Part shown: positions 12,302 through 25,500 of the stretch, piece after piece | Layout: each line of letters opens with the position of its first letter | Numbering within the stretch: position 1 is the first letter of the stretch | Source of the DNA: Globodera rostochiensis | Lineage: Eukaryota > Nematoda > Chromadorea > Rhabditida > Heteroderidae | Reading direction: 5' to 3' | NCBI GenBank assembly: GCA_018350325.1 | Contig: JAEVLN010000003.1 | Location: forward strand, 1,323,985-1,387,984 | Length of the DNA: 64,000 nt | Position numbers and translations under genes: made by a program | The notes under the pieces: generated by a model | Told to the model about the DNA's origin: nothing | Databases searched by the model: none | Seen by the model: only the letters and a program-made list of their open reading frames with translations

Positions 12302-12779
12302 CGCGAATCGGGCGCCACCATCGACACGCAAAGTTTGTCTTTACACCAAAAGCCGCAGCCGCAGAGCGTGGACAACAACCACCGGCAGCGGCGGTCTGCC
12401 GCAACTGCTGGCAGGTCAATCACCAAATTCTGAAGCCTTTTCAATAAATTATAGCAAATTTCAGCTTTGCATAATTAAATTAAATGTCCTAATTAAGGTC
12501 CAGCTGTGAAAGTGACAACATCTCGCGGCTGCGCTCGTCCAGCGACGCGCCGACGACGACGTCGCACACTGTCGGCGTGGCGGTGAACGGCTCTTCCTCG
12601 TCCGCTTCTCAACAAGGCATGGCCAAAGAACGCCTCCCCCCCCCTAATTCGAAATTTGCCTCTTAATTTGGGTTTAATGGAACTATTTATTTATGATTTT
12701 CAATGTTTTGCACTTTCCAGGGACGGAGAAGGCGGCCAAACGTCACTCGTCAACCGCCAGCAAGAAGAAGATGCGCCTG
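12302..12779 (+). other. Possible coding N-terminal extension exons of Gs alpha
   Basis: Two exon-like segments precede the usual start: 12302-12414 and 12504-12616. They join each other and the stretch 12721-12779 in an open frame that runs into the MGC start of Gs alpha. The first intron is GT-AG; the second starts with GC (AAG|GCATGG) and ends in CAG. The predicted peptide is about 95 residues, rich in Ser, Thr, Arg and Gln, ending [10 protein letters not shown]. It could be a 5' untranslated region that is open by chance, or a real longer isoform. No initiation codon is found inside these exons apart from MRL at 12771. Confidence 0.4.
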
Positions 12780-15700
12780 ATGGGCTGCGTGCTCGGACAG
12801 GGCGCTAACGACGGACAGGACGAGGAGGAGCGCGAGCAAGAGCGAGTCAACAGGGAGATCAACAAGGAGTTGAAGAAGGACAAGAAGGTGGGGGGGGGGG
12901 GGGGGTTGGGCGTTAAATTAAGCAGAAACTGAAACTTCTTTTTTGTTGCAATTATTACAGGTACTGCGTGCCACCCATCGGCTGCTTTTGTTGGGAGCCG
13001 GCGAAAGTGGCAAGTCCACAATTGTGAAGCAAATGCGCATCCTGCACATCAACGTGAGTAACAAACATTTTAACTGATCGGAGCTGATCAAATATCTCCT
13101 AGAATCCTCAAAAAAACGGATTTTGGGCAAGTATAGCCTTGTTTACACAAAGTTTTCCAGGGGTTCAACGAACAGGAGAAGCGCGAAAAGATCCAGGACA
13201 TTCGGCGGAATGTTCGCGATTCAATTACGGTCTGATTATGATAATTATTAATTAATGCAGAACCGGGAAAATAACTGATCAATTAATCAATCATTTTTCT
13301 TTTTCAGGTGATCCTTAAGGCGATGGACGACATCGACCCCCCGGTTCGCGTCGATTCGCCGGCCACCGAGCCGAGCAAGGCGTACATCCTCGCGCTGCCG
13401 GCCAGCACAAGCCCCGACGAGTATCCGCCGGTAGGCACTTTTTATATATTTTTTATTGATTTTCGATTAATTTAACTTTTTGCTTTTAAATAAAAAGAAT
13501 ATTTCCCATCAGTTTTGCCCCCAGGGTTTGGTCTTGCTGTGAGTCCCGGAGGGTCCCTTTTTTTGATTGGCCTTTAAAATGAGCGGAATTCAACCCAATA
13601 TTCTTTTTTAATTCAAATTTAAGCATTTCCATTAGTGGAGGGGTCGTCGGCGCCTCGGGGCAAATTGGCACGGCATTTAAATGGGCATTTTTATTTCTAT
13701 TAACAAAAAGTTGAATATCCCCGCGGCCTTTCAAAAAGACAGAAAGAAAAATGCCAAATTTTGAAATTCTTCCAATGAATCATTTCCATTATTTCCACGT
13801 TTTTGTCCTTCGCAGTTCCATTTTTTGTTTCTATTTTTGGAACCATCGCTTTTTATTATTATTAATTCCAAAACATTTTCTTGGGGCCGCCAAAACGACG
13901 GCCGTTCGATTCGATGTGTTGGCCAAATGAATCATTTGGGGGCAGCGGCTGTTGAAATTTGTGACAAAAATAGAAACAAATTTTATGCAAAAAAAGGCAA
14001 AGGCAAATTTGGTGGATGAAATAAAAAAAAACGCTTGAGGGGTTGGAAAAATTATCATAATTTTAGTTGAGGCGGAAATTGCGCCAATTTTGTTGCCCCA
14101 AGGCAATGAATGCCATCCCCCAAAATGCCCCGTGGCCCCCCCCCTCCCCTCCGGTGATCTTTTCAACGATAGTTTTAGTGCACAAATTGCACCCAATTTC
14201 CTCGGAAGAAAATTTTGATACTGAAAATGATATTGTTGATGAAGAAATTGAAAGAATGAACGATATTTTTTGGGGGTGCTTTATTTATTGCCGCAAAACT
14301 GAAATTGTCATAAATAAAATTATAAATTAAAATTAAATTCGTTCCAACTGACAAATGAGTCGACTTTTTAGGCTTAACAAAATAAACGAAATGTTCAAAA
14401 TTGGCACAGGAACTGTACGACGACGTGGTCAAATGCTGGGCGGACCCGGGCGTCCAGCTTTGCTTCCAGCGCAGCAACGAATATCAGCTCATCGATTGTG
14501 CCAAATAGTAATGCCTTTAAAATTGAAAGATTTGCCAAAAAAAAAAGGGAATTAATTGTATTGGGAATTTTGTTTTTTTCAAACAAATTTTAGCTTCCTC
14601 GACAAGGTGGACGTGCTGAGGAAGTCGGACTACGACCCCACCGAGCAGGTCGGCCGCCCTTTTTGTCTAAAAAAATTGTCTCCTAAAAAAGGCATTTCTT
14701 TGCAGGACATTCTCCGCTGCCGTGTAATGACTACGGGCATTTTTGAGACAAAATTTGAAGTGGACAAAGTGCGCTTTCAGTGAGTTTTGTTTGCCAATTT
14801 TCCTACAGTATCGCCGCTTTGTTTTGTACAGTATGTTCGACGTCGGGGGACAGCGTGACGAACGTCGCAAATGGATTCAGTGCTTCAACGACGTCACTGC
14901 CATCATTTTTGTGTGCGCTTCTTCCTCCTACAACCTGGTAAGTAAAAGCAGCAGCTTCTCATTTTAAATTTAATCTTTTTTAAATTCAAACTTTAATTTT
15001 TTGTTTCCTTTTTGGCACATTTTATTGGCATTTTGTCGCAATGCTTTTTACATTTTGCGCCCTCTCACAAAAAGGTGCTTTGGGAGGACAACACGCAGAA
15101 TCGGCTGCGCGAGTCGCTCGCGCTGTTCAAGAACATCTGGAACAACCGTTGGCTGAAGAGCATCTCCGTCATTCTGTTCCTCAACAAGCAGGACATGCTT
15201 GCAGAGAAGATCAAGGAGGGTCGGCACCGGCTGGAGACGTACTTCCCCGACTTTGCCAACTATCAACTGCCGCAGGACGAGCGCGTGCCGCAGGACGAAG
15301 ACATCAACGTGTACAGGGCCAAGTGCTACATACGCGGCGAATTTTTGGTCAGTTTTTTAAATAATTATTTAAAAAATTTGATTAATTTATTTCTTTTTGT
15401 CAACGATCCGATCAGATCGCCTTTATACACCCCATCAAATATTTTTGTTAATTAATTTTGAATTACACCGTATCCCCTCCCCCCCCCCCCCCTCTCTGTC
15501 CATCTTTTTTTTTCAAATCTTGCCCTCCAGCAACACGTTTTCGTTTTGTGTTTCTTATCGCACTTCAACACCCCGCCCCCCGCCCCCCCACCCCCCCCCC
15601 CCCCTCCCCTCCCCCCCGCCCCCCCCCCGCCCCCCCCCTCTCCTCCCCCCCGCCAAGCTCCCCTCCCATCCATCCAACGCCGTTTCAGTCCTCTGCGAAA

Positions 15701-17494
15701 AAACTCTCTGTACTGAGATGGCGCTATACGTATATAAAATACGCAATAAATTCCTCGACCCGACCCACGCGCCACGCCGCCCGAGGCGCAACGAAAGTGC
15801 CACCGCCGCCATCTTTTATAGTCCGCCGAGGGATTTTGGCACTGCCCTTAGGGGACGGGGGGTGGGTGCATTGCAAGCAAATATATAATGGACTTTTGGC
15901 TGCTGTTTTTGCCCCGTCGGCGGCTCTGCTGCCAATGCTAAAAATAGGCTGCAATTGGTGCTATTTTTGGGTCCCCCACCGCCGCCGCCGGTGTTTTCCA
16001 CCAGCGACCGTCACATTCCTTTCGCTGCCCCCCCCCCGGGGGATGGAATTGGTGGGATGGCGTTTTGTTGTGTTTGGGGGGGGGGGAGGGAGACTGCCCC
16101 CCCCCCCCCGGAGGGACTGCCCCCCCCACTTTTATTGCTTTAGTGCTGCCGGTGCTAATGCTTTCTTTTCCTTCCACCGCCGCTGCACTTTTTGTTGTCG
16201 ATGATATTGTTGGGGGGGGGGGGAGGGGGTTTGATGTTATAGTGAATAATTTGAGGGGAGAGAATTGCCGGGGGGGGGGAATAAAATGTGAAAATGATTT
16301 TAAACAATCGCATAGTGACCTATGGAAATGGATGCATTTTAATAAAAATAACCAAAAATAGCTCTTTAAAGTGACTCATTTCGAATTGCCCGAGGCATCC
16401 CTCGTCTGGTCCCTTCAGGGGCTTTTTTTTCTCTTCCCTCTTCCTTTTCTCCCCTCCCCCTCTTTTTTCTTCCCCCTCTTTTTTCTCTTCTTTCTTTCCC
16501 CTCTTTTCTCTTTTCCTTCTGCTCTCCCCTTTTCTCTCTTTCCTCTTCTTTTCCCTTTTCCCCTTCTTTCCTCTTTTCCATCTCTTCCTTTCTCCCCCCC
16601 CCCTCCCCCAATTGCTCTCTTATCGAAAATGCTCCCCCCCCGCCGCCTTTGGCGTGGCTGTCGCTAAAAATAGCGTCGGCTGTCCGTCAAATTTCGTTTG
16701 TGCTGTGCTATTTTTAGCCCATCGCCTCCTTCTTATACTCTGCACTCTCTTCTCTTTTATTATATACACAATTACCTCCTTATACATTATTCCCTTCCCT
16801 TCGGGCGATGTTTGTGAGGGGAGGGGAAAACGGCGGAGAATAAAATGGAAAAGAATTTTGGGGACTTTCTTTTGCTGCAAAATTTGGCAAATAAAAATTC
16901 GTTTCTGTTTTGTGCTGGAAGATAACGACAACAAATGGCGTTTATTGTACTCTCTCTGCCGATAATTTGCAATCGCCCAAAAATAGCCAAAAAAGTAAAA
17001 AATGCGATTTAATTGTTTTGGACGGACGGACGGCCAATGCACTCACTGATCAGTGATCGATCACTTGGACAAAACGGCATTGCATTCCTTCGGCATACCT
17101 TACAAATAGGCGCCAATGTCCAATTGTTTATTAACAGATTTGGTCGAACATTAATTACAATATGAAATTTGTTGAGAAGTTAATTAATTATGCTTTCATT
17201 AAACTGTTTTTTAGTTTTGCGATTGGGCAAAGCTTAAGAAAGTTATGGTCAAAAAAAGTAGTAAAAACTCAAAAAGGCAATTAAACTTTATTTAGGTAAT
17301 CAAAACAAATAAAATGAATATAATTTTTTCAGAAAATCTCCTCGGCCGGCGTTACCAGCAAGGACAACAGTCACACGCACACTTGCTATCCGCACTTCAC
17401 TTGTGCGGTGGACACGGAGAACATTCGACGGGTGTTCAACGACTGTCGCGACATCATCCAACGCATCCATCTGAAGCAGTACGAGCTGCTGTAG
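12780..17494 (+). CDS. gsa-1: G protein alpha subunit, Gs class
   Basis: Ten exons: 12780-12887, 12961-13053, 13161-13229, 13308-13430, 14410-14507, 14594-14648, 14706-14779, 14832-14937, 15075-15347 and 17333-17494; 386 residues, the usual size. Visible landmarks are Gly2-Cys3 for lipidation, P-loop GAGESGKST (48-56), the switch I arginine in LRCRVMT (Arg188, the site equivalent to the cholera-toxin target), switch II DVGGQ with Gln214, NKQD (279-282), TCAV (356-359) and the Gs-type C-terminus QYELL. The insertion in the helical domain and the [10 protein letters not shown] context mark it as Gs, not Gi/o/q. Gs alpha couples receptors to adenylyl cyclase at the plasma membrane. An in-frame ATG lies nine bases upstream (12771). 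The last intron is about 2 kb and carries long C-rich and polypyrimidine tracts. Confidence 0.97.
15480..16620 (+). repeat. C-rich and polypyrimidine tracts in the last Gs alpha intron
   Basis: The intron contains dense C runs (about 15480-15492 and 15580-15660), further C or G runs around 16030-16110 and 16212-16280, and a CT tract at 16430-16620. Open frames here translate to proline-rich low complexity and are not genes. Confidence 0.7.
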
Positions 17495-20238
17495 CCGTTC
17501 CTGCACCCCCCGGGGTACATCGTCATCATCATCATCAACATCATCGTCTTGCATCAATACCGTACTGTACCGTATCGTCCCCGTACTATATAGCTGTCGT
17601 AGTTACGTCTCCATTCGTCCGCAAAGTCTATTAGATTATATCTGCCGTTCCAGTGTTTCCTGCTGTCCATAAATTTGGACATTGAGTCGTTCTGTCTGAT
17701 CTGATCAGTAATCCGGACATGCGAAGACCTGTGATGACCAGATCAGAAATGTCCTGATCGGACCATTTTTCAAGAGTTATTTTATGATTCCTGGGAAATC
17801 CGGTTGTCTCGTCCGGCTCTACATGATCATCAAATTCTAGCCATACTCCGAGAGCATAGCGAAACACTGGGCCATTCAACCACAGCACATTTTATGCCGT
17901 GGAGTTTTATGGTACATTTTGGAGTCTGTAAATTTCTGATTTAGGAAAATTCTCGCCACAATTTTCCATTTTCTGCTAAAATTAGGTTTTTTAATTTTTC
18001 AAAATGTACCGTAACAGAAAGAAGAAGCACAGAGAAAAAGCATTATTATAAACTGTCCCATTCACCAGAACAAAAGCTGACAAATGAATGTGTGTTGCGT
18101 GGTGTATTGTGCGTAATTGGCTTTATCAAATTCAAAAATGTCCCCCCCCCCCCCCCCCCCCCCAATTTAATGCATTTGTTTGGTGTCTTTCCCCGCAGGG
18201 GAAATGCAAATGACCAATACTTTGGACAATAAATAAATAAATTGATTTGTTGAACAGAGCTCAGAGATTTGAAATTTTTACATTGTTCAAAAAGCGTTCG
18301 ACAAAAATTTTAAATTTTCTTGCATTTCCCGAAATTCGAATTCCCCCCCCCCTCCAAATTTTTGTTTAAATTTTGCACGCTTTGACACACGGGTCCTCGC
18401 CTCTAACCCCTCTTTTATACTCTCAACTTTTTTCGCTTTCCCATTCCCAAAAAACAATTAATTAATTAATTAATTAATTCTAAAAGCTTGTGCGCATTCA
18501 CTCACCCACCACAAGCATTTCATTTATTGTTTGATTTGCATCAAAAGCATTTTTTTGTTTCGAAAATTTGTCGTTTCCGTTGTTCGAAGTTTGAACAAAG
18601 CGCGTCCGGCGGGCTGATCCGACGTTTGAAATGATCAAAAGGTCCCGCCCTTCCCTTTGGGGTGGGAGCTGATCAGATCAGATCGATCTTGGAGTTAGAC
18701 AAAAGATCCGGCCGGATTAAGTCGGATGAGCTTTTTGATCACCGTTAATTTGGAGTTTAGGCCGACGCGTCCCCCCGGGGTTCGAACTTTTGGAACATTC
18801 TTTTGCCGTCTTCTGTCATTTTTGACCCATTTGCTTGTATTATTGACATCATATTTTATTTTCTTCGAATAAAAAGACACATTTTGGCAATTTTTCCTTT
18901 TTTTTGTTTGTTTGTAACATTTGTTTTAATGGCCCGCTATTTTATACGTACAAATTTCGACATTTTCATAATTCAAATATAAAAAATGAATGCATTTTTA
19001 TTTAAGCTTAAAAGTTAATTAACCGGGAAAATAATTAATCGAATAGAACGGTAAAAAAAAGACAAAATTTTGAATTGCGCGCCTTCGCTTTACAGGGCAA
19101 AATCATACTTTGGTTATTCAAGAACAGAGGCCGCCTGCCTTTCTCAACAAATGGCCTTAGGCTTATGGCATTTTATTATTATGGCATTTTGAGGGTGAAG
19201 CCGTCGCCGCCACCCGCCGGTCATCTACGGGGAAATTGTTTAAACTCGCGCTTTTAATGGACTGTCACCACCAGTACAATTAGCAAAAAACTCTTTTAAA
19301 AAAACCTATTGAAAAAAACTAAAAAAAAAACAAAAAAAAATCATAATTATTAAAAAATATTTATTATGGTTCAAAACCCCTCTCTAATTGAGGCCGAATA
19401 AATCAAAGCAATTCAATCGTTTGATCACACTTTTTCGCCATAAAAGCCAATATTTTCAAAAGCTCAGCGAACAAATCGCGCAATTTGAATTTAAAACATT
19501 TTTTGACAAATCGTCAGACCAGCGAACCGGCACAAATTCAATTCTAAGCCCTACCACCCATCCAAAATGGCGCCGGCGGCCACCAACGAATGGTCGTCGT
19601 CCCCACCGTACATTTTTCTTTCTCTCATTCCAAAGGGGTCAGGCGGAACAAAAAATCGATAAAATTCTTTGGCACTCGCAAACAGCGCCCGAGGCAAATT
19701 CACCGCATTCTCGGCACGGCTGCCATTTATCATCACCCGACTGGCAACAGCAAAATTCTCTCCACCACTGCTCTGGTGTGGCTGACAGCAGCTGAACGAA
19801 AGGTGAGGAGGCGGTACAACGACAGGGGAAGGCGCCGGCGATTCTCCCGCGGCATTTTTGTCCAAAAACGGAGAATTTTTGGCACTTTTTTTGGGTGAAA
19901 GAACGACGGGGACACTAACGAATTCCTCCTTAAGCATTTCATTTGCTTTTTGACGCATTTCCTTTACCCATTCGTTCGTTACATGCAAAAATTTTCACAC
20001 ACAACGATTGGCTTTTGCTGGCAATGTTCCTTTTTTTGATGGAGGACCCCCCCCCCCCCCCCCCCCTCCCCCTCCCGACACAAAATTCAAATTTATAATG
20101 GCAGAATGCTTGGGTCTGGTCCAAAATTCGAGAATTTCCTGGCTCGAGAACCGAAACGGATACTCTCGAACAGAATAATTAGCCTCCCACTCAGAAAGAT
20201 TCGTTACATTATTAAATCACTTTTTGTGTCGAAATTAA
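17495..20238. other. Intergenic, 2.7 kb
   Basis: The region holds the 3' end of Gs alpha with several TACCGTA/TACTGTA words near 17555-17585, a C run at 18142-18162, and an (ATTA)n run near 18456-18478. On the - strand an open frame of 145 codons (19551-19988) reads plausibly (EMRQKANEMLKEEF, LSPKKSAKNSPFL) but has no family and no exon chain; I leave it as a weak candidate. Another - strand frame at 17631-17888 is equally unsupported. A C run lies at 20047-20066. Confidence 0.45.
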
Positions 20239-21462
20239 ATGTCTTCCGCCGATTCGGCAACATTTTCTTACCGCCGCCATCGCCGTTGCCCGTCCAGCCT
20301 TTTCGAACTGCTCAGACTGTTTTTGTTGTTGGCCTCCGGTTGTGTTGCAATTTGTCATGGACAGCCGCCGGTGTTTTATTAATTAGAGAGATTAATTACC
20401 TAATGACTTTAAATGTTCCCGGCGATGCCCGGAGACTTTTGGCATTAATTTATTCTAAAGGCATAAGAAATTATTTTTAAATTCTTTTTTTTTAAAGTTG
20501 GGCGGAGCCCACGGAAATCGTCGCGAAGGCCCGTCCCCCACAAATTGTGCCGAATATTGGCAATTCCCCTGCGAGGATGGCCAACATTGCATTGCGCGTT
20601 ATGACCAATGCGACGGCATCGAGCAGTGTCCGGACGCGTAAGAAAATTGAGGGGAATTTTGGGCATTTTAATTTTACTCAAAAAGAAGCGACTTTCTTGG
20701 CACTTAATGCCAATGTTTTTAGGTCGGATGAGAAACATTGTCAGCCAAATGAAAGGCCGCCAAATGAACTTGGAAGGTAAAATTTGATGATTTAAATCAA
20801 ATAAATAAATAAAATGTTTTATATTTCTTTTTGAATTAATTGGTTGGAATTTTGAATTTTAGTTTTTTTGAAAAATGAATTAAAATTAGTCGGACAGAAA
20901 TTTCCCCGAACCTTTCGTGACAAAATCTCATCTCGAGCTTTGAATTGGGGTCGGGAAGAGCTCAAATTCACTTACAATTCCCGATTTAAATGTGTTAAAG
21001 GGTTTCAATTATCCAAAAATCGCGGCTTTGTCCATTAGTCAAAATTTAAATTGTAAAAGCAATTTTTTGTTCACAGATTTGACACACAAAAACAACAGCA
21101 GCAACACGAACGCGCTTCCACAGAATCTGAACACCAGCAGAAACAGGCAACAATCGCCACAAATGTTTGTCACAAATGGCACTAAATTCAAATTCCATTT
21201 TATCGGATGTCGGCGTTTTGTTTATTTAAAGGCGTCCGGCACCTCCGCGCGCGATAAGCGCGTGCCGCTGGAACTTCTGCTGGTGGGCGCAGCCGCCTTT
21301 GTGCTAGTCGCGGCGCTGGTGCACGCGGTTATGAAGGCGACGCGTCGGCGCCGGATGGCCGCACGCGGCAGCGCCGGCGCTGCCACCCGACGCGGCTTCC
21401 GCAAGGGCGAAAGTCTGGTGGAGGACGAGGACGACCTGCTCATCTCGCAGATGTACGGCTGA
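20239..21462 (+). CDS. Single-pass membrane protein with one LDLa domain
   Basis: Five exons: 20239-20370, 20498-20637, 20723-20776, 21077-21164 and 21232-21462; 214 residues. The N-terminus has a basic region, then a hydrophobic core (LFELLRLFLLLASGCVAICHG), read as signal peptide or anchor. Residues about 58-98 form a complete LDL-receptor class A module with six cysteines and the calcium-binding end CDGIEQCPDASDEKHC. A Gln/Asn/Ser-rich linker follows, then one membrane segment (LELLLVGAAAFVLVAALVHAVM) and a basic, then acidic cytoplasmic tail ending EDEDDLLISQMYG. The layout is that of a small type I receptor or co-receptor; ligand and family name are unknown to me. The ATG was chosen because it begins the only signal-like sequence in frame. 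Confidence 0.82.
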
Positions 21463-22591
21463 CATCAAATGATGAGGGGGGGGGGGGAGGCGGACTGATC
21501 GGGACTGATCAGGATGGGTGTGATAAGGGAAAATTGTAATTTTTTTTTTTGCATATATTTCAACCGGTGAGATAAAATTATTTTATTTTCCCGTTGACCA
21601 TAGAACGGGGTGTTAATTAAGATACAATCTTCAGTTATTTCAAAATTTCTAAATTGATTGCAAAAAATTGATTGATATTTGAATTTTTTTCTTCATAAAT
21701 TTAAGTTCTAAGTTTTCAACTGATCACTTCATTTCATAAAATAGATCAAACCCCGAGGGTTACCCTTCGCCCTTTAACTTGTGCAATTACCACCCAAATA
21801 ATGCCCATCGTCCCGAATTCCGGCCGATATTTTCCCAACTCTCCGGCCACCCCATCAAAACACTGACTAAAGCGGGACTGGACGATTCAGAACCGGGCCA
21901 TTTCAGCGCCAAAGTTATGACCACCGGCACTGAATCGTCCGGACCGGAATGACTGGTGTGAGGGTATTTCCTGCCACTTGCCCCTCTCGAGAGAGACTGC
22001 TGCTGACTCCTTCGCCCCTTCCGCCGCCGCCGGGGGGGGGGGGGGGGGGGTCGATCACTTTCCGGATCAGAGTGGTGGCAGATACGAAGCGGGGGCTTCT
22101 CCTCCTCCGGCCAAATCGAATGCGATCGATCGATAAGCTCTAGCCGCCGCCCTCAAATTCCATCGCTTCTAACCCTTTCGCCGGAGGGGAAGAGTTTAGC
22201 CGGCCGGCCAATGTTTTGTTGGCCCCCCCAAACACCGCTTTTCCAACCGCCGGAACCAATTTAGAGGAGAGAGTGTTCCGTTAATCCATCAATAAAGCAC
22301 CGATTGCTTATTTAAAGCTTCTAAAATACCCCTTTTAATTCTTTTTTTGGTGGTTAGCTTTGCTTGGAATTAGCCGAAAATGAAAAAATTGATTTTTTTT
22401 TTTCGCAATTGATTAGTTTCTGATCGGTCGTGCCGTCAAGTTTGGTCCGGTCTGATCAGTTTCTGAGCAATGGCCATTTTTGTTTCTGATCTGATCCGCC
22501 GTCGGATTATGATCATTTGCTTCTAATTATAATCGATGATCGGTTCGTTTTTAATTTAGATTAATTTCGTTTTGGGTGCCCTCAGTCAGCG
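21463..22591. other. Intergenic
   Basis: No coding exon is visible. Long G runs occur at about 21477-21487 and 22030-22050, and TGATCA words are frequent (21496-21515, 22440-22460). A 3' splice site (CCCTCAG) ends at 22585, six bases before the next ATG. Confidence 0.5.
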
Positions 22592-25500
22592 ATGTTCGCG
22601 CCCAGCGGTTCGTCAGAGCTGAACGAGAAGCACCACGACCTGAAGGTGTACATCACAACAGTGACTGGAAATTCCGAGGTTCAACCATTAGGAATCAGAA
22701 ATTTTGTTTTGTCTTCTTGTTCCTTACTATTAATTAATTTAAACATAAATAAATAAAATTTGTTAATACATATTTTTGTTTAAGATGCGGAAGCAGGTTC
22801 AGCGTATTTTGATGACGCTCGACGCGCTCAGCGTGCCGTTTCACGCGGTTGACATCACCGTGCGTGGCAACGAGCACGAGCGCGACTTCATGCGCGAGAA
22901 GGCGGCGGGCAACCCGCGCAATGTGTCGGACGTGCCGCTGCCACCACAAATTTTCTTCAAAACCGACTATTTGGGGGTTGGGAAAAACCGACAAAAATCA
23001 TCGTTAGGACAAAATTTCGATTAATGTAAAACGGCAAAATTCCGATCGGACAAAAAATTAAACTGTAAATTTTATGATTTGTAACTTTTATTTTACAGAA
23101 TTATACGGACTTTGACGAAGCAGTTGAGAGCAACCGTTTGGAAGAGTGAGTAAAATTGAAAGAATAAAACGATCGAAAATGGAATATTTTGGGGCTTTTT
23201 GAATCATTCAAATCAATCCGGTCTGTCCGATCATTTCGGAAGCTCGAATTGAATATTTGCTATTTTGAATAGGTTTCTCAGGCTGTTACCTCCCGAAGAT
23301 CTTCTGTTGGACGAGGAGGACCAGCAGGTGGTCAACTAATTAATTTAATTACCTACCTAATTTGATTATGGTTTATTCGATTTAGGAAGATTTGGAGGAT
23401 GAAAGTGAAAGCGACTTCGACGAAGAGGAGGAAACGGAAGATGAAGAAGGGGGGCCGCTGGATGGCGGGAGGGATGTGGCCATATCGGAGAAAATAATGT
23501 TGCCGAATGCCCATGTAAATGATGTGACGGCCGAGGAAAAGAGTAAAGCAAAAGAGCAAAAGGAAAAGCCAAAAAATAAAACGGCAGAGAAAGAGAGTAA
23601 GCAACAAAATGGGGAAGAGAAAAAGAAAGCGGGTGCTAAGAAAGAAGAGAAGAAGTCAGCAGAGACAAAGAAAGTAGCAGAGAAAGCGAACCCAAAGAAG
23701 GAAGAAAAGAAAGCAGTGGAGGCAAAGAAGGAAGAAAAGAAAGCAGTGGAGGCAAAGAAGGAAGAAAAGAAAGCAGTGGAGGCAAAGAAGGAAGAAAAGA
23801 AAGCAGTGGAGGCAAAGAAGGAAGAAAAGAAAGCAGTGGAGGCAAAGAAGGAAGAAAAGAAAGCAGTGGAGGCAAAGAAGAAAGAAAAGAAAGTAGTGGA
23901 GGCAAAGAAGGAAGAAAAGAAAGCAGTCGGCACAAAAAAAGAGGAAACAAAAGAAGAAAAGGCCAAAAAGGAAGATAAAAAAGGTTTGGACACAAAGAAA
24001 GAAAATAAATTGGCAGAGACTAAGAAGGAAGAGAAGAAAGAGGAGAAAAAGGAAGAAGTAGTAGAAGATGAAGAAGAATGGACATATGAAGAAGTAACTG
24101 ACTACGAAGAAGACGAAGAAGAAGAACCAAAGCCGAGCACGGCAGCCAAGAAAGAAGATACGGTAGCACAGAAGGGAACCGTACCGAAAACTGAGGACAA
24201 ATTGAAGAGAACACAATCACCAGAGAAAAAGAAGGAAGAGACAGTGAAGAGAACACAATCACCAGAGAAAAAGAAGGAAGAGACAGTGAAGAGAACACAA
24301 TCACCAGAGAAAAAGAAGGAAGAGACAGTGAAGAGAACACAATCACCAGAGAAAAAGAAGGAAGAGACAGTGAAGAGAACACAATCACCAGAGAAAAAGA
24401 AGTCGGAATTGGAGGTAGCAAAGAAAGTTGCGAATAAGCAAGAATTGGAAGATGATGAATGGTCCTACGAATATGTGACTGAATCCGAGGATGAGGAAGA
24501 GCCAGTGCCGCCTAAGGCAACAACAAAAGCTTCCCCTGCGGCAACGCCTGCAAAAGCCCCTGCGGCAACAAAAGCGCCGACAAAAGCCCCTGCGGCAACG
24601 CCTGCAAAAGCCCCTGCGGCAACGCCTGCAAAAGCCCCTGCGGCAACACCTGCAAAAGCCCCTGCGGCAACGCCTGCAAAAGCCCCTGCGGCAACGCCTG
24701 CAAAAGCCCCTGCGGCAACAAAAGCGCCGACAAAAGCCCCTGCGGCAACGCCTGCAAAAGCCCCTGCGGCAACGCCTGCAAAAGCCCCTGCGGCAACACC
24801 TGCAAAAGCCCCTGCGGCAACGCCTGCAAAAGCCCCTGCGGCAACACCTGCAAAAGCCCCTGCAGCAACGCCTGCAAAAGCCCCTGCGGCAACGCCTGCA
24901 AAAGCCCCTGCGGCAACACCTGCAAAAGCCCCTGCGGCAACGCCTGCAAAAGCCCCTGCGGCAACGCCTGCAAAAGCCCCTGCGGCAACGCCTGCAAAAG
25001 CCCCTGCGGCAACGCCTGCAAAAGCCCCTGCGGCAACGCCTGCAAAAGCCCCTGCGGCAACGCCTGCAAAAGCCCCTGCGGCAACGCCTGCAAAAGCCCC
25101 TGCGGTAACGCCTGCAAAAGCCCCTGCGGCAACGCCTGCAAAAGCCCCTGCGGCAACACCTGCAAAAGCCCCTGCAGCAACAAAAGCGCCTGAAGCAGTA
25201 GCGACAAAATCTGCAGTGAGTAAGTCAGAAGTTCAAGCGAAAACTGCTTCGTCAAAAAGGACGGCTTCCCCTTCAAAGAAGCCGACAGAAACAGTTAAAA
25301 GCCCAACAGCGCAGCCGGTATCAGCAACAACTGCACCCGCTTCTGCAAAGCTGACGGAATCGTCGAAAAAGCCTGAAATGAACAAAAAGCCGGAAGCGGA
25401 AAAGAAACCAGAATCGAAGAAAACTGACGTGACAAAATTGAAAACTGAGACGATAAAAGCCAAGCAGGAGATTGCTGTACCGAAGAAGCCAGAAATGGAG

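Noticed and set aside
15397..16667. Proline-rich frames in the last Gs alpha intron
   Set aside because: They come from C runs inside an intron whose flanking exons join perfectly as Gs alpha.
19551..19988. 145-codon - strand frame as a gene
   Set aside because: Composition is plausible, but it has no recognisable domain, no neighbouring exon in phase and an uncertain start; kept only as a remark in the gap entry.
23382..24421. Open frames on the - strand opposite the SH3BGR tail
   Set aside because: They mirror the repeat units (SSFFASTAFF and similar) and have no independent start or family.
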